From UBA1258 sp963643225 (lineage in GTDB: Bacteria > Bacillota > Clostridia > Lachnospirales > Lachnospiraceae), in contig CAVIIX010000001.1 of assembly GCA_963643225.1 (NCBI GenBank), forward strand, positions 1-64,000: a stretch of 64,000 bases of DNA, read 5' to 3'. A model generated the notes under the pieces. It worked only from the letters and a program-made list of their open reading frames with translations, had not been told where the DNA came from and searched no databases. The translations under genes were made by a program, and so were the position numbers. Shown here one piece after another: positions 17,314 through 26,128 of the stretch. Numbering within the stretch: position 1 is the stretch's first letter; every line of letters begins with the position of its first letter.

Positions 17314-17952
17314 ATGAAAATAGCATTAATTAACGAAAATTCACAGGCAGCCAAGAACGCCCAGATTGAAGCACAGCTTAAGGCAGTAGCAGAAAGCAAG
17401 GGCCATACCGTTTATAATTACGGTATGTATTCGGCAGAAGATGAAGCACAGCTTACCTACGTTCAGATTGGTATTCTTGCAGCGGTTTTACTTAATTCAA
17501 GGGCAGCTGATTTTGTTGTAACAGGCTGTGGCACAGGTGAAGGCGCAATGCTTGCCTGTAATTCCTTCCCCGGAGTTATCTGCGGTCATGTAGTGGATGC
17601 ATCCGATGCCTTCATGTTTACACAGATTAACGACGGAAACGCAATTGCAATGCCCTTTGCAAAGGGCTATGGCTGGGGCGCTGAGCTTAATTTAAAATAT
17701 GTGTTTGAGCGTTTGTTCGAAATGGAAGGCGGCGGTGGATATCCCCCTGAAAGAGTAGTGCCGGAACAACGCAATAAAAAGATTTTGGATGAAGTAAAGA
17801 CCCATACCTACAGAGACCTTTGCGACATTTTAAAGGAGCTTGACAGAGATTTAGTAAAGGGAGCCTTATCAACAAAGGGCTTTAAGGATTATTTTGAAGC
17901 AAACTGTCAGGATGCAAGGATTTTAGCCTGTGTAAAGGAAATACTGGCTTAA
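17314..17952 (+). CDS. RpiB/LacA/LacB family sugar-phosphate isomerase-like protein
   Basis: A 212-residue protein of the ribose-5-phosphate isomerase B / galactose-6-phosphate isomerase family, longer than the usual 145-170 residues. The signature VVTGCGTGEGAMLACNSFPG (about residues 69-88) matches the family's Cys-containing active-site loop, and the N-terminal MKIALINENSQAAKN replaces the common IGSDHAG start. The extension is at the C-terminus. It sits 12 bases after kduD inside the uronate operon, so it probably isomerises a uronate-derived sugar. The exact step is not known because kduI already covers the classical isomerisation. Confidence 0.8.
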   Translation: MKIALINENSQAAKNAQIEAQLKAVAESKGHTVYNYGMYSAEDEAQLTYVQIGILAAVLLNSRAADFVVTGCGTGEGAMLACNSFPGVICGHVVDASDAFMFTQINDGNAIAMPFAKGYGWGAELNLKYVFERLFEMEGGGGYPPERVVPEQRNKKILDEVKTHTYRDLCDILKELDRDLVKGALSTKGFKDYFEANCQDARILACVKEILA

Positions 17953-17983
17953 TTAAGCATAAAATATTTAGGAGATTTAAAAT

Positions 17984-18946
17984 ATGAACGAAGTATTGAA
18001 GAAGATTTCAAACATCGGTATTGTGCCCGTAGTGGTACTTGATGATGCTAAAGACGCTGAGCCTTTGGCACGTGCCTTAATCAACGGTGGTCTTCCCTGT
18101 GCTGAGGTTACCTTCAGAACCGCAGCTGCCGAAGAATCCATTAAGATTATGGCTTCAAAATTCCCTGAAATGCTGGTAGGTGCAGGCACTGTACTTACTA
18201 CAGAACAGGTAGACAGAGCAGTAAATGCAGGGGCAAAATTTATCGTAAGCCCCGGCTTTAATCAAAACATCGTAAAATACTGTCAAAAAAAGGGAGTTCC
18301 CATGGTGCCCGGCGTCAACAATCCCTCTAACATTGAGGCAGCACTTGAATTAGGCCTTGACACCGTTAAATTCTTCCCTGCGGAAGCATCCGGTGGTATC
18401 GAAATGATTAAGGCTATGGCAGCTCCTTACACAACCGTTAAATTTATGCCTACCGGTGGTGTAAATGCAAAGAATATCTGTGATTATCTTTCTTTTGACA
18501 AAATAATTGCCTGCGGCGGCTCCTGGATGGTTAAAAAGGATCTGGTTGCAGCAGGTAAATTCGATGAAATTGAAAGACTTACAGAAGAAGCAGTACGTAC
18601 AATGCTTGGCTTTAATTTACGTCATATCGGCATTAACTGTGAATCTGAAGAGGCGGCTGTTACGGTTGCAGATTCCTTTGACAATTTATTCGGCTTTGCC
18701 AAAAAGATTGGTAATTCTTCCGTATTTGCAGGTGTTGAAATCGAAGCAATGAAGTCAATCGGCCGTGGCAAAAACGGTCACATTGCAATCGGCACAAATT
18801 CCGTTGCAAGAGCAAAGAATTATCTTGAAACCGTTAAGGGCGTTAAATTTATAGAAGAATCCGCAAGCTACAAGGGAGAAAAACTCACAGCTATTTATCT
18901 TGAAGGCGACTTTGGCGGCTTTGCGGTACATTTAGTACAGAAATAA
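17984..18946 (+). CDS. eda: KDPG/KHG aldolase with C-terminal VOC-like domain
   Basis: Residues 1-210 are a class I 2-keto-3-deoxy-6-phosphogluconate / 4-hydroxy-2-oxoglutarate aldolase. It shows PCAEVTFRTAA (catalytic Glu), VGAGTVLTTEQV, FIVSPGFNQNIV, LDTVKFFPAEASGG (Schiff-base Lys) and FMPTGGVNAKNI. It cleaves KDPG to pyruvate and glyceraldehyde-3-phosphate. Residues about 211-320 are an extra domain resembling the vicinal-oxygen-chelate/glyoxalase fold (LRHIGINCES, GRGKNGHIAIGTNSV, GGFAVHLVQK). The usual enzyme ends near residue 210, so this is a fusion or long variant. It is fourth in the operon, directly before kdgK. Confidence 0.9.
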   Translation: MNEVLKKISNIGIVPVVVLDDAKDAEPLARALINGGLPCAEVTFRTAAAEESIKIMASKFPEMLVGAGTVLTTEQVDRAVNAGAKFIVSPGFNQNIVKYCQKKGVPMVPGVNNPSNIEAALELGLDTVKFFPAEASGGIEMIKAMAAPYTTVKFMPTGGVNAKNICDYLSFDKIIACGGSWMVKKDLVAAGKFDEIERLTEEAVRTMLGFNLRHIGINCESEEAAVTVADSFDNLFGFAKKIGNSSVFAGVEIEAMKSIGRGKNGHIAIGTNSVARAKNYLETVKGVKFIEESASYKGEKLTAIYLEGDFGGFAVHLVQK

Positions 18947-18958
18947 AGGAGAAAAAAC

Positions 18959-19990
18959 ATGGCAAAGGTTATTACTATGGGAGAGATTATGTTAAGACTC
19001 TCTACCCCTAATTTTGAAAAATTTATTCAGGCCGATGAATTTGACATTAACTATGGAGGCGGCGAAGCAAACGTAGCTGTTTCCCTTGCAAATTACGGCC
19101 ACGATGCAGAATTCGTAACAGCAGTTCCCAACAACGAAATCGGTGAATGTGCGGTTGCAGCATTAAGAAAATACAACGTAGGCACAAAGAATATTGCCCG
19201 CTGCGGCGAAAGACTCGGTATTTATTATTTAGAGAGCGGTTCATCCGTAAGACCCTCAAAGGTAGTTTATGACAGAGCTCATTCTTCAATATCAACAGCT
19301 ACCGAAAAGGACTTTGATTTTGATAAAATTTTTGAAGGCGCCGACTGGTTCCACTTTACAGGTATCACTCCGGCACTTTCCGATTCGGCTGCAGAGCTTA
19401 CGGAAAAGGCTTTAATTGCTGCTAAAAAGGCAGGCGTTAAGGTTTCGGTAGACCTTAACTTCAGAAAGAAGCTCTGGTCTTCAGAAAAGGCTCAGAGGGT
19501 TATGAAAAACCTTATGAAATATGTAGACGTATGCATCGGCAACGAAGAAGATGCAGAACTTGTACTTGGCTATAAGCCAGGTAAGACCGATGTTACAAGC
19601 GGTGAGCTTGAGCTTGCAGGCTATAAGTCAATCTTTGAACAGATGGTAGCAGATTATGGCTTTGAATACTGCGTTTCTTCTTTAAGAGAATCTCATTCGG
19701 CATCAGACAACGGCTGGTCTGCATGTATCTACAATTCAAAGACAAAAGAATTCTATCACTCAAAGAGCTACAACCTTCATCCTATCGTAGACAGAGTAGG
19801 TGGCGGCGATTCCTTTGCAGGCGGTGTTATCTGCGGCTTACTTGACGGCAAGGACTTTAAGGATGCTCTTGAATTCGGTGTTGCGGCTTCAGCTCTAAAG
19901 CACACCATTCCCGGCGACTTTAATTTTGCTTCACGCAAGGAAGTTGATACTCTTGCAGGCGGCGATGCAAGCGGAAGAGTACAAAGATAA
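18959..19990 (+). CDS. kdgK: 2-keto-3-deoxygluconate kinase (PfkB family)
   Basis: A 343-residue PfkB-type sugar kinase that phosphorylates 2-keto-3-deoxygluconate to KDPG, the substrate of the preceding aldolase. Family blocks are FDINYGGGEANVAVSLANYG near the N-terminus and DRVGGGDSFAGGVICGLL (about residues 278-295), which holds the catalytic Asp and the anion hole. AAAGGAG sets the start 12 bases after eda. It is last in the operon and followed by a strong terminator. Context makes KDG the likely substrate. Confidence 0.93.
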   Translation: MAKVITMGEIMLRLSTPNFEKFIQADEFDINYGGGEANVAVSLANYGHDAEFVTAVPNNEIGECAVAALRKYNVGTKNIARCGERLGIYYLESGSSVRPSKVVYDRAHSSISTATEKDFDFDKIFEGADWFHFTGITPALSDSAAELTEKALIAAKKAGVKVSVDLNFRKKLWSSEKAQRVMKNLMKYVDVCIGNEEDAELVLGYKPGKTDVTSGELELAGYKSIFEQMVADYGFEYCVSSLRESHSASDNGWSACIYNSKTKEFYHSKSYNLHPIVDRVGGGDSFAGGVICGLLDGKDFKDALEFGVAASALKHTIPGDFNFASRKEVDTLAGGDASGRVQR

Positions 19991-20002
19991 TTAAAAACTT
20001 TT

Positions 20003-20032
20003 AAAAAGCCTCTTTATTAAGAGGCTTTTTTT
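20003..20032 (+). terminator. Terminator of the kdu-eda-kdgK operon
   Basis: AAAGCCTCTT and AAGAGGCTTT pair over 10 bp around TATT and are followed by seven T. Just downstream, CACTCGCGCGTAAG (20037-20050) repeats the sequence at 15328-15341, so the operon is bracketed by two copies of this short motif. Confidence 0.92.
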
Positions 20033-20092
20033 GCGCACTCGCGCGTAAGTTATATGTCGTTTTGGAAACCTCGCCCTTTTTTACTGTTTGTC

Positions 20093-20121
20093 TTGACGGA
20101 CAATAAATTTTGAAGTAAAAT
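20093..20121 (+). promoter_or_regulatory. Promoter of the DMT transporter gene
   Basis: TTGACG (20093-20098), 17 bases and TAAAAT (20116-20121) lie 29 bases before the proposed start. Confidence 0.7.
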
Positions 20122-20150
20122 AAAACAAACGTTCGAGAAAGCTCAGATTT

Positions 20151-21014
20151 ATGTGGATATTTTTAGTGTTAGTGTATGGCACCCTAAAGGGCGTCAGAGA
20201 TTTAGCCAAGAAAAAGGCGCTTGAATATAATGACGTATTGGAAGTGCTTTTTGTTTATACGGCCTTATCCTTTCTATTTACAATTCCTATATCCGGTAAT
20301 ATAACCGGTGTGCCGGCAAAAGAAATGCTGCTTATAGCATTTAAAGCTTTTGTAATATTCATAGCGTTCTTATTTTCATTCATTGCAATTAAGAAAATGC
20401 CTGTTTCCTTATACGGAGTCATTGATTTATCAAGACTTTTGTTTTCAATGACTTTAGGGATTTTTGTCCTTAAAGAAACCTTAAAATACAATCAGATTAT
20501 TGCCATGGTGCTTGTAGCAGGAGGGCTTTTGCTATTAAAATATAAGCCTGAGAATGCAAGAAAAGGTGAAGCAGCAACCGAGCAGGTTGCCACAATTGTC
20601 TATGTCATGGCCTTTGCTTCCACCTTTTTAAATGCCATTTCAGGTACTCTTGATAAGATTTTAATGAGTACCGGTAATGTCACAAGCGGTCAGCTGCAAT
20701 TTTGGTATACACTTTTTACTTTGATATATTACGGTATTTATATTATCATAAGAAAATATAAGATTAATTTTAAGACAGCCCTTAAAAACCCTTATATCTG
20801 GGTAATTGCCATTTTATTTGTAGTGGCCGATAAATGCCTGTTTATTGCCAATTCCTATCCCAAATCAAGGGTAACGGTTATGACTCTTTTAAAACAGATA
20901 TGCTGCATCGTGACCATTGCAGGTGGTAAATTTATATTTAAAGAAAAGAACACGTTACAAAGACTTATATGTGCCCTGGTTATTATTGCGGGAATTGTAA
21001 TTGCGGCTTTGTAG
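20151..21014 (+). CDS. DMT/EamA family transporter
   Basis: A 287-residue membrane protein with ten predicted helices in two EamA-like repeats (for example YGVIDLSRLLFSMTLGIFVL in the first half and LKQICCIVTIAGGKFIFKEK in the second). Such proteins usually export or import small metabolites; the substrate is unknown. The start at 20151 lacks a clear ribosome site, and the leader is only about 25 bases, so initiation may be weak. pcrA follows 16 bases later and may be read through. Confidence 0.8.
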   Translation: MWIFLVLVYGTLKGVRDLAKKKALEYNDVLEVLFVYTALSFLFTIPISGNITGVPAKEMLLIAFKAFVIFIAFLFSFIAIKKMPVSLYGVIDLSRLLFSMTLGIFVLKETLKYNQIIAMVLVAGGLLLLKYKPENARKGEAATEQVATIVYVMAFASTFLNAISGTLDKILMSTGNVTSGQLQFWYTLFTLIYYGIYIIIRKYKINFKTALKNPYIWVIAILFVVADKCLFIANSYPKSRVTVMTLLKQICCIVTIAGGKFIFKEKNTLQRLICALVIIAGIVIAAL

Positions 21015-21030
21015 GTGATGGGTATTTTTT

Positions 21031-23415
21031 ATGAGTATGTATGATAAATTAAATGAACAGCAGAAGGAAGCGGTGTTTACCGTTGAAGGACCTTTGCTTA
21101 TTCTAGCCGGTGCAGGCTCCGGTAAGACAAGTGTCCTTACTAACAGAATTGCTTATTTAATCGATGAAGTGGGAGTTAATCCCTATAATATTTTAGCAAT
21201 TACTTTTACAAATAAGGCAGCAGGAGAAATGAGAGAGCGAGTAGACAAACTTGTAGGCTTTGGCTCTGATCAGATTTTCGTTTCTACCTTTCATTCAATG
21301 TGTGTACGTATTTTACGTCGTCACATTGAAGCTTTGGGATATGACAATAATTTTACCATCTATGACGGTGACGATCAAAAGGCGGTTATTAAAGAAGTAG
21401 TAAAAAAATTAGGATACGATCCCAAGCAGTTTAAAGAAAGAGATGTTTTAAATAAAATCTCTAAATGCAAGGATGAGCTTATTACTCCTGAAAAATATGC
21501 TCTTGAAGCAATGTCAGATAAAAAGCTTTTGCCTTATTTATCCTGCTACAGAGAATACCAAAACAGTTTAAAAAAGAGTAATGCCCTTGATTTTGATGAT
21601 TTACTTATGAAAACGGTGGAGCTTTTTAAGGCAGAGCCGGACATTTTAAAAAATTATCAGTCACGGTGGCAGTATATAATGGTGGACGAATATCAGGATA
21701 CAAACTTTGCCCAGTTTGAACTTATCAGATTACTCGCCGGCAACCGTCACAATTTATGCGTTGTTGGTGATGACGATCAGTCCATTTATAAATTCAGAGG
21801 TGCCAATATCCGTAATATTTTGGACTTTGAAAAATATTATCCGGAAGCGAAGATAGTTAAATTAGAGCAAAATTACCGCTCCACCCAGAATATCCTTGAT
21901 GCGGCCAATTCCGTTATCAGGAATAACTCAGAAAGAAAGGATAAGAGCCTCTGGTGTAAGAGAGGAGAAGGCGAACGTATTCATTTCAGACACTTTGATT
22001 CGGCAATCGAAGAGGCTGAATTTGTGAGCCGTGAAATATTAAAATCAGTGAGGGATGGTAAGATTACCTATGGAGACTGTGCGGTTTTATATCGTACCAA
22101 TGCCCAGTCCCGTATGATAGAAGAAAAAATGGTGAGAGATAACGTGCCCTATAAGATTGTAGGTGGCATTAATTTCTATGCAAGACGTGAAATTAAGGAT
22201 TTACTTGGATATTTAAAGACAGTAGATAACGGAAGAGACGACCTTGCCTGCAAGCGTATTATTAATGTGCCTAAGCGTGGTATCGGAGCCACCTCCATAG
22301 CAAAGCTTCAAATGGCGGCAGATGAAAGAGGCGCAAGCTTTTTTGATGCGGTATGTCATCCTGAATGGACAGATATTAAAGGCGCAAGTGCAGATAAGCT
22401 TCACAGCTTTGCTAATCTCATATTAAGATTAAGAGCTGTTAATATCGAGCAGGGTCCTTTAAAATGTTTAACGGAAATACTTGATTTAACGGATTATATT
22501 AATCAGATGGACGTTGAAAGTGAAGAGGAAGCTTCCGAAAGAATTGAAAACATTGATGAATTTATCAATAAAGTAACTTCCTATGAGGATGAGCATGACG
22601 AACCCTCTTTATCTGAGCTTTTAGAAGAAATTGCCCTTATTGCAGATATTGATTCTGTTGCAGAGGGAGAGGAAAGAGCCCTTTTAATGACGATTCATTC
22701 TGCAAAGGGTCTTGAATTTAAAAACGTATATTTAATAGGCATGGAGGATGGTTTATTCCCAAGCTATATGTCTATTAACTCAGGGGATGCAGAAATCGAA
22801 GAAGAAAGAAGACTTGCCTATGTAGGTATCACAAGAGCCAAGGATTCACTGTTTATTACGGCTGCCAGAAGCCGTATGATACACGGTGAGACTCAATATA
22901 ATCCGATTTCAAGATTTGTAAGGGAAGTGCCAAAAGGATTATTTGATATAGCTCCGGAGCCGCAGAAGCGCTATGACAGAGATTATTACGACTCAGACAC
23001 TTCCGAATATGGCGGTTATAAAAAATATGATTTCTACAAGGATACTGAGGATTTTAGTTTTTCGGGCTTTAAGCGCACTTTAGATACAAAGCCTTCCTCC
23101 TATTCTTCAAGCTATTCAAATCCCTATGCCCAGTATTCTCGCCCTAAGGCTTTTTATGCACCAAAGTCTACCCCTGAAGAGAATAAGCCATTTGTTGCAA
23201 GAAAGGAAAATTTATCGGCTTTAACTAAGGGAGCGGATATAGGAAGTTCTTCGACGGATTTAAAGAAGGGTGACAGAGTAAAGCATATTAAATTCGGCGA
23301 AGGCACGATTTTAAATATCGTAAAGGAACCAAGAGATTCAAAGGTAACCGTTCAGTTTGACAGCTGCGGACAGAAGATAATGTATGCTTCTTTTGCAAAG
23401 CTTGTTAAAATATAG
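21031..23415 (+). CDS. pcrA: ATP-dependent DNA helicase PcrA
   Basis: A 794-residue UvrD/PcrA superfamily 1A helicase that unwinds DNA 3' to 5' in repair and replication restart. Motifs in order: Walker A AGAGSGKTSVLTNRIAYL (about residue 27), ITFTNKAAGEMRERV, VDEYQDTNFAQ (Walker B), VVGDDDQSIYKFRGANIRNI, QNYRSTQNIL, MTIHSAKGLEFKNVYLIGME and YVGITRAKDSLF. The C-terminal 60 residues (KGDRVKHIKFGEGTI) form the Tudor-like domain typical of PcrA, after a Tyr/Ser-rich linker. A second Met at residue 3 is an alternative start. Confidence 0.95.
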   Translation: MSMYDKLNEQQKEAVFTVEGPLLILAGAGSGKTSVLTNRIAYLIDEVGVNPYNILAITFTNKAAGEMRERVDKLVGFGSDQIFVSTFHSMCVRILRRHIEALGYDNNFTIYDGDDQKAVIKEVVKKLGYDPKQFKERDVLNKISKCKDELITPEKYALEAMSDKKLLPYLSCYREYQNSLKKSNALDFDDLLMKTVELFKAEPDILKNYQSRWQYIMVDEYQDTNFAQFELIRLLAGNRHNLCVVGDDDQSIYKFRGANIRNILDFEKYYPEAKIVKLEQNYRSTQNILDAANSVIRNNSERKDKSLWCKRGEGERIHFRHFDSAIEEAEFVSREILKSVRDGKITYGDCAVLYRTNAQSRMIEEKMVRDNVPYKIVGGINFYARREIKDLLGYLKTVDNGRDDLACKRIINVPKRGIGATSIAKLQMAADERGASFFDAVCHPEWTDIKGASADKLHSFANLILRLRAVNIEQGPLKCLTEILDLTDYINQMDVESEEEASERIENIDEFINKVTSYEDEHDEPSLSELLEEIALIADIDSVAEGEERALLMTIHSAKGLEFKNVYLIGMEDGLFPSYMSINSGDAEIEEERRLAYVGITRAKDSLFITAARSRMIHGETQYNPISRFVREVPKGLFDIAPEPQKRYDRDYYDSDTSEYGGYKKYDFYKDTEDFSFSGFKRTLDTKPSSYSSSYSNPYAQYSRPKAFYAPKSTPEENKPFVARKENLSALTKGADIGSSSTDLKKGDRVKHIKFGEGTILNIVKEPRDSKVTVQFDSCGQKIMYASFAKLVKI

Positions 23416-23441
23416 TAATCTGTTAATTAGGATAAATTATA

Positions 23442-23486
23442 GTTTTATATGAGCAGGCAGCGAAGCGAATTGCGAATATCATTGAC
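23442..23486 (+). repeat. Dispersed repeat family I, truncated copy (tail only)
   Basis: Carries TTTTATATGAGC and the tail AGCGAAGCGAATTGCGAATA then TCATTGAC, identical in most positions to the 3' end of the full copy at 58661-58803. The hairpin part is missing. Confidence 0.75.
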
Positions 23487-23572
23487 AGTGTGAAAGGGGA
23501 TAGTATTGCATGATAAAAGATGCTATAATTGAAATGTATAAATACATCAAAAGAAAGGTTAGAGGAATCAAA

Positions 23573-23812
23573 ATGAACAGCAAAATCGAAGAATTAAGAG
23601 AACTTTTAACTGAGTACGGTATTTATCCTAAGAAGGAAAAATCAAAAAAAACTAATCCTTTAGTTATCGTACTTGCGGTACTTGGAGCTATTGCAGCTGT
23701 GGGAGCTATTGCTTATGCAGTATTTTATTTCTTCTGTCCGGAAGATTCAGAAGATTTTGAAGACTTCGATGAAGATGAATTTGAGGATGACGACTTAGAG
23801 GGTGACGAATAA
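23573..23812 (+). CDS. Small single-pass membrane protein with acidic tail
   Basis: About 79 residues: an N-terminal amphipathic stretch (MNSKIEELRELLTEYGIY), a basic KKEKSKKTN segment, one membrane helix (about residues 26-50) and a C-terminal tail made almost wholly of Asp, Glu and Phe. The ATG at 23573 is chosen over 23510 because AGAGGAA stands 6 bases before it. Similar short proteins occur in many Lachnospiraceae without known function. It is monocistronic, with a terminator directly after it. Confidence 0.65.
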   Translation: MNSKIEELRELLTEYGIYPKKEKSKKTNPLVIVLAVLGAIAAVGAIAYAVFYFFCPEDSEDFEDFDEDEFEDDDLEGDE

Positions 23813-23825
23813 TTTTAGAAAGAGT

Positions 23826-23856
23826 GGGATGCCTCGAAAGAGACATCCCTATTTTT
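23826..23856 (+). terminator. Terminator after the small membrane protein gene
   Basis: GGGATG pairs with CATCCC, with an inner CTC-GAAA-GAG hairpin, followed by TATTTTT. Confidence 0.85.
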
Positions 23857-23866
23857 ATGGACTGTT

Positions 23867-25525
23867 ATGAAAAAAGGATCTGAATTTGAAGGAATTGTAA
23901 CTAAGGTTTCTTTTCCGAATAAAGCAACCGTAGAAACAATAGAAGGGCCGGTTACCTGTAAAAATGCCCTGCCGGGAGATAAGGTTAAAGTAAGAATTTT
24001 AAAGATGCGTAAAAATAAGCCTGAAGCCATGGTACTTGAGGTGCTTGAAAGGTCAAAGGATTCTGTGCCACAGCAGTGTCCTCACTTTGGTGTGTGCGGC
24101 GGCTGTACTTACCTTACAATGCAGTATGAAAATTCACTTAAATTAAAGGAAAAGCAGATTAAGGATTTACTTGATTCTGCCATTGATTATGAATATTTCT
24201 TCGAGGGTATCAAGGCAAGCCCTGTCTATGAAGGGTATCGTAATAAGATGGAATTTTCTTTTGGCGATGAATATAAAGACGGTCCTTTAAGCCTTGGCAT
24301 GCATAAGCGTGGCAGCATGTTTGACGTGCTTATGACGGATTCCTGTTATATATGCGACAGTGACTACCGTAAAATTTTAAGAGCGGTAAGAGATTATTTT
24401 GCAGATTCTGATTTGAAATTTTATCATAAAATGCGCCATGAAGGCTATTTAAGGCATCTGCTTGTGAGAAAGGCAAAGCACACAGGAGAGATAATGGTGG
24501 CACTTGTTACCACAAGCTCTGAAAATCCCGATTTAGAGTCCTTTAAAAATATGCTCCTTGATTTAAGCCTGGATGGGGAAATTGTAAGCATTTTACATAC
24601 TGTTAACGATTCGGTTTCCGATGTTGTTAAAAATGATTACACGGATATTTTGTACGGAAGAGACTATATAAACGAAACCTTATTAGGCCTTAAATTTAAA
24701 ATAAGCGAATTTTCGTTTTTCCAGACAAACTCCCTTGGAGCAGAGGTGCTTTATTCAACGATAAGAGATTTTATCGGGGATTTGTCTAACGGAAACAAGC
24801 CTGATAAAACTGTTTTTGATTTATATTCAGGCACCGGCACCATTACTCAGCTCATGGCACCTGTTTCAAAAAAAATAATAGGTGTTGAAATTGTGCATGA
24901 AGCAGTAGAGGCAGCTAAAGACAACGCTTATCTTAACGGAATAGATAACTGTGAATTCATATGTGGCGATGTATTAAAGGCTCTTGATGACATTAAAGAG
25001 AAGCCTGATTTTATAATACTTGACCCTCCGCGTGATGGTATTCACCCTAAGGCTTTGCCAAAGATTTTAGACTACGGTGTAGAAAGTATCGTATATGTAT
25101 CCTGTAAGGCGACTTCCTTAATAAGGGATTTAGAGCCTATACAGGCGGCAGGCTATAAGGTTGTAAGAGCAGTAGCCGTAGACCAGTTTCCTTGGACTGC
25201 AAATACTGAGACGGTTGTCTTACTTTCCAAGAGCGCTAAAGGTCCAGTGGACCTTTGCTCAGCGCGGACCGAAGTGGAACGGAGAATGGTCGACAGTAGG
25301 AAAGTGAAGGTGGACTTCTCTCTGGAGGATATGGATCTATCTGAATTCAAAGGAAAAGCGACTTGCGAGCAGATAAAGGCATATGTATTGGAACAGACAG
25401 GACTTAAGGTTTCATCACTGTATATCGCACAGATTAAGAAGAAGTGTGGACTGGATGTCGGTGAGAATTTTAATTTGCCTAAATCTGAGAATGCAAGACA
25501 GCCACAGTGTACGCCGGAGAAGTGA
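23867..25525 (+). CDS. rlmD: 23S rRNA (uracil-C5) methyltransferase, RlmD/RumA family, with altered C-terminus
   Basis: A 552-residue SAM-dependent enzyme that methylates C5 of a uridine in 23S rRNA (U1939 type). It has an N-terminal TRAM domain, Fe-S cysteines (CPHFGVCGGC and a fourth Cys at DSCYIC), the SAM loop FDLYSGTGTITQ, ILDPPRDGIHPKAL and the catalytic-Cys block VYVSCKATSLIRDL. The usual core ends at TANTETVVLLSK. The following 95 residues begin with a segment encoded by a perfect hairpin (AAAGGTCC-AGT-GGACCTTT near 25238-25256) and end abruptly at QCTPEK. This tail is at the edge of the accessory island and may be recombined or cut short. Confidence 0.9.
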   Translation: MKKGSEFEGIVTKVSFPNKATVETIEGPVTCKNALPGDKVKVRILKMRKNKPEAMVLEVLERSKDSVPQQCPHFGVCGGCTYLTMQYENSLKLKEKQIKDLLDSAIDYEYFFEGIKASPVYEGYRNKMEFSFGDEYKDGPLSLGMHKRGSMFDVLMTDSCYICDSDYRKILRAVRDYFADSDLKFYHKMRHEGYLRHLLVRKAKHTGEIMVALVTTSSENPDLESFKNMLLDLSLDGEIVSILHTVNDSVSDVVKNDYTDILYGRDYINETLLGLKFKISEFSFFQTNSLGAEVLYSTIRDFIGDLSNGNKPDKTVFDLYSGTGTITQLMAPVSKKIIGVEIVHEAVEAAKDNAYLNGIDNCEFICGDVLKALDDIKEKPDFIILDPPRDGIHPKALPKILDYGVESIVYVSCKATSLIRDLEPIQAAGYKVVRAVAVDQFPWTANTETVVLLSKSAKGPVDLCSARTEVERRMVDSRKVKVDFSLEDMDLSEFKGKATCEQIKAYVLEQTGLKVSSLYIAQIKKKCGLDVGENFNLPKSENARQPQCTPEK

Positions 25526-25708
25526 TATGCTGTGAACTGTAGATGTCAGATATTCTCGCAAATGTTGATAATTTAGCGAATTTCAACATCTGCTAATACA
25601 CAACATAGGTGGCTAGCTCATTTGTGGTGAATGAAAGTGCAGATGTTGTAGAAAAGAAGGTGATATTTTTCTTATATGTATATCATAACACAAAGGAAAC
25701 AGTTGCGT

Positions 25709-25792
25709 ATGGAATTAATATATCATTTAGAAGGTGACTATCTGATATCTGACATTTCATTAGATGATGGAAACAGCTCGAAGAAATTGTGA
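25709..25792 (+). pseudogene. Remnant resembling TnpV (transposon-encoded protein)
   Basis: A short frame starting MELIYHLEGDYLISDISLDD stops after 27 codons. A second frame from about 25779 reads EEIVIHELIYTD and then stops. From memory these look like the beginning and the end of TnpV proteins, joined by an internal deletion with a frameshift. A terminator follows. The call rests on short similarity only. The rest of 25526-26128 holds the terminator, the repeat copy at 25977-26120 and otherwise only AT-rich sequence with no gene I can support. Confidence 0.4.
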
Positions 25793-25822
25793 TTCATGAG
25801 TTGATATATACTGATTAAATCA

Positions 25823-25857
25823 TAGCAGGAAATCTTAATTGGTTTCCTGCTATTTTT
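25823..25857 (+). terminator. Terminator downstream of the TnpV-like remnant
   Basis: TAGCAGGAAA (25823-25832) pairs with TTTCCTGCTA (25843-25852), followed by five T. Confidence 0.85.
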
Positions 25858-25976
25858 AAAGATAATAAAGTTATTCGGATAATTTCTAAACAGGAAGTAT
25901 ATTAAATATTTGATTGGAATATTGTATATTTTGGTTGGGAATAATAGTAAAATATAGAAATATTTGAAGCGAAAAT

Positions 25977-26120
25977 GGTCAATGATATTCGCAATTTACT
26001 TCGCTACGGCTCTACTAAAAGCGGCACTACGTGCCCAACGAGGTACTTATCTTGTAACAAAACACCTCGCAGGGAGCACCCACTGCCTAAAGGCAGTGGG
26101 TTTTCTTGAGCTTTTATAAA
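25977..26120 (-). repeat. Dispersed repeat family I, full copy (left boundary of the toxin-antitoxin segment)
   Basis: A minus-strand copy about 144 bp long, nearly identical to the plus-strand copy at 28411-28553. Read on the minus strand it has the closing stem TAAAAGC/GCTTTTA around hairpins CCCACTGCC-TTTA-GGCAGTGGG, CGAGGT/ACCTCG and GGCACGTAGTGCC, followed by the tail ending ATATCATTGACC. Confidence 0.85.
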
Positions 26121-26128
26121 ATAATCTT

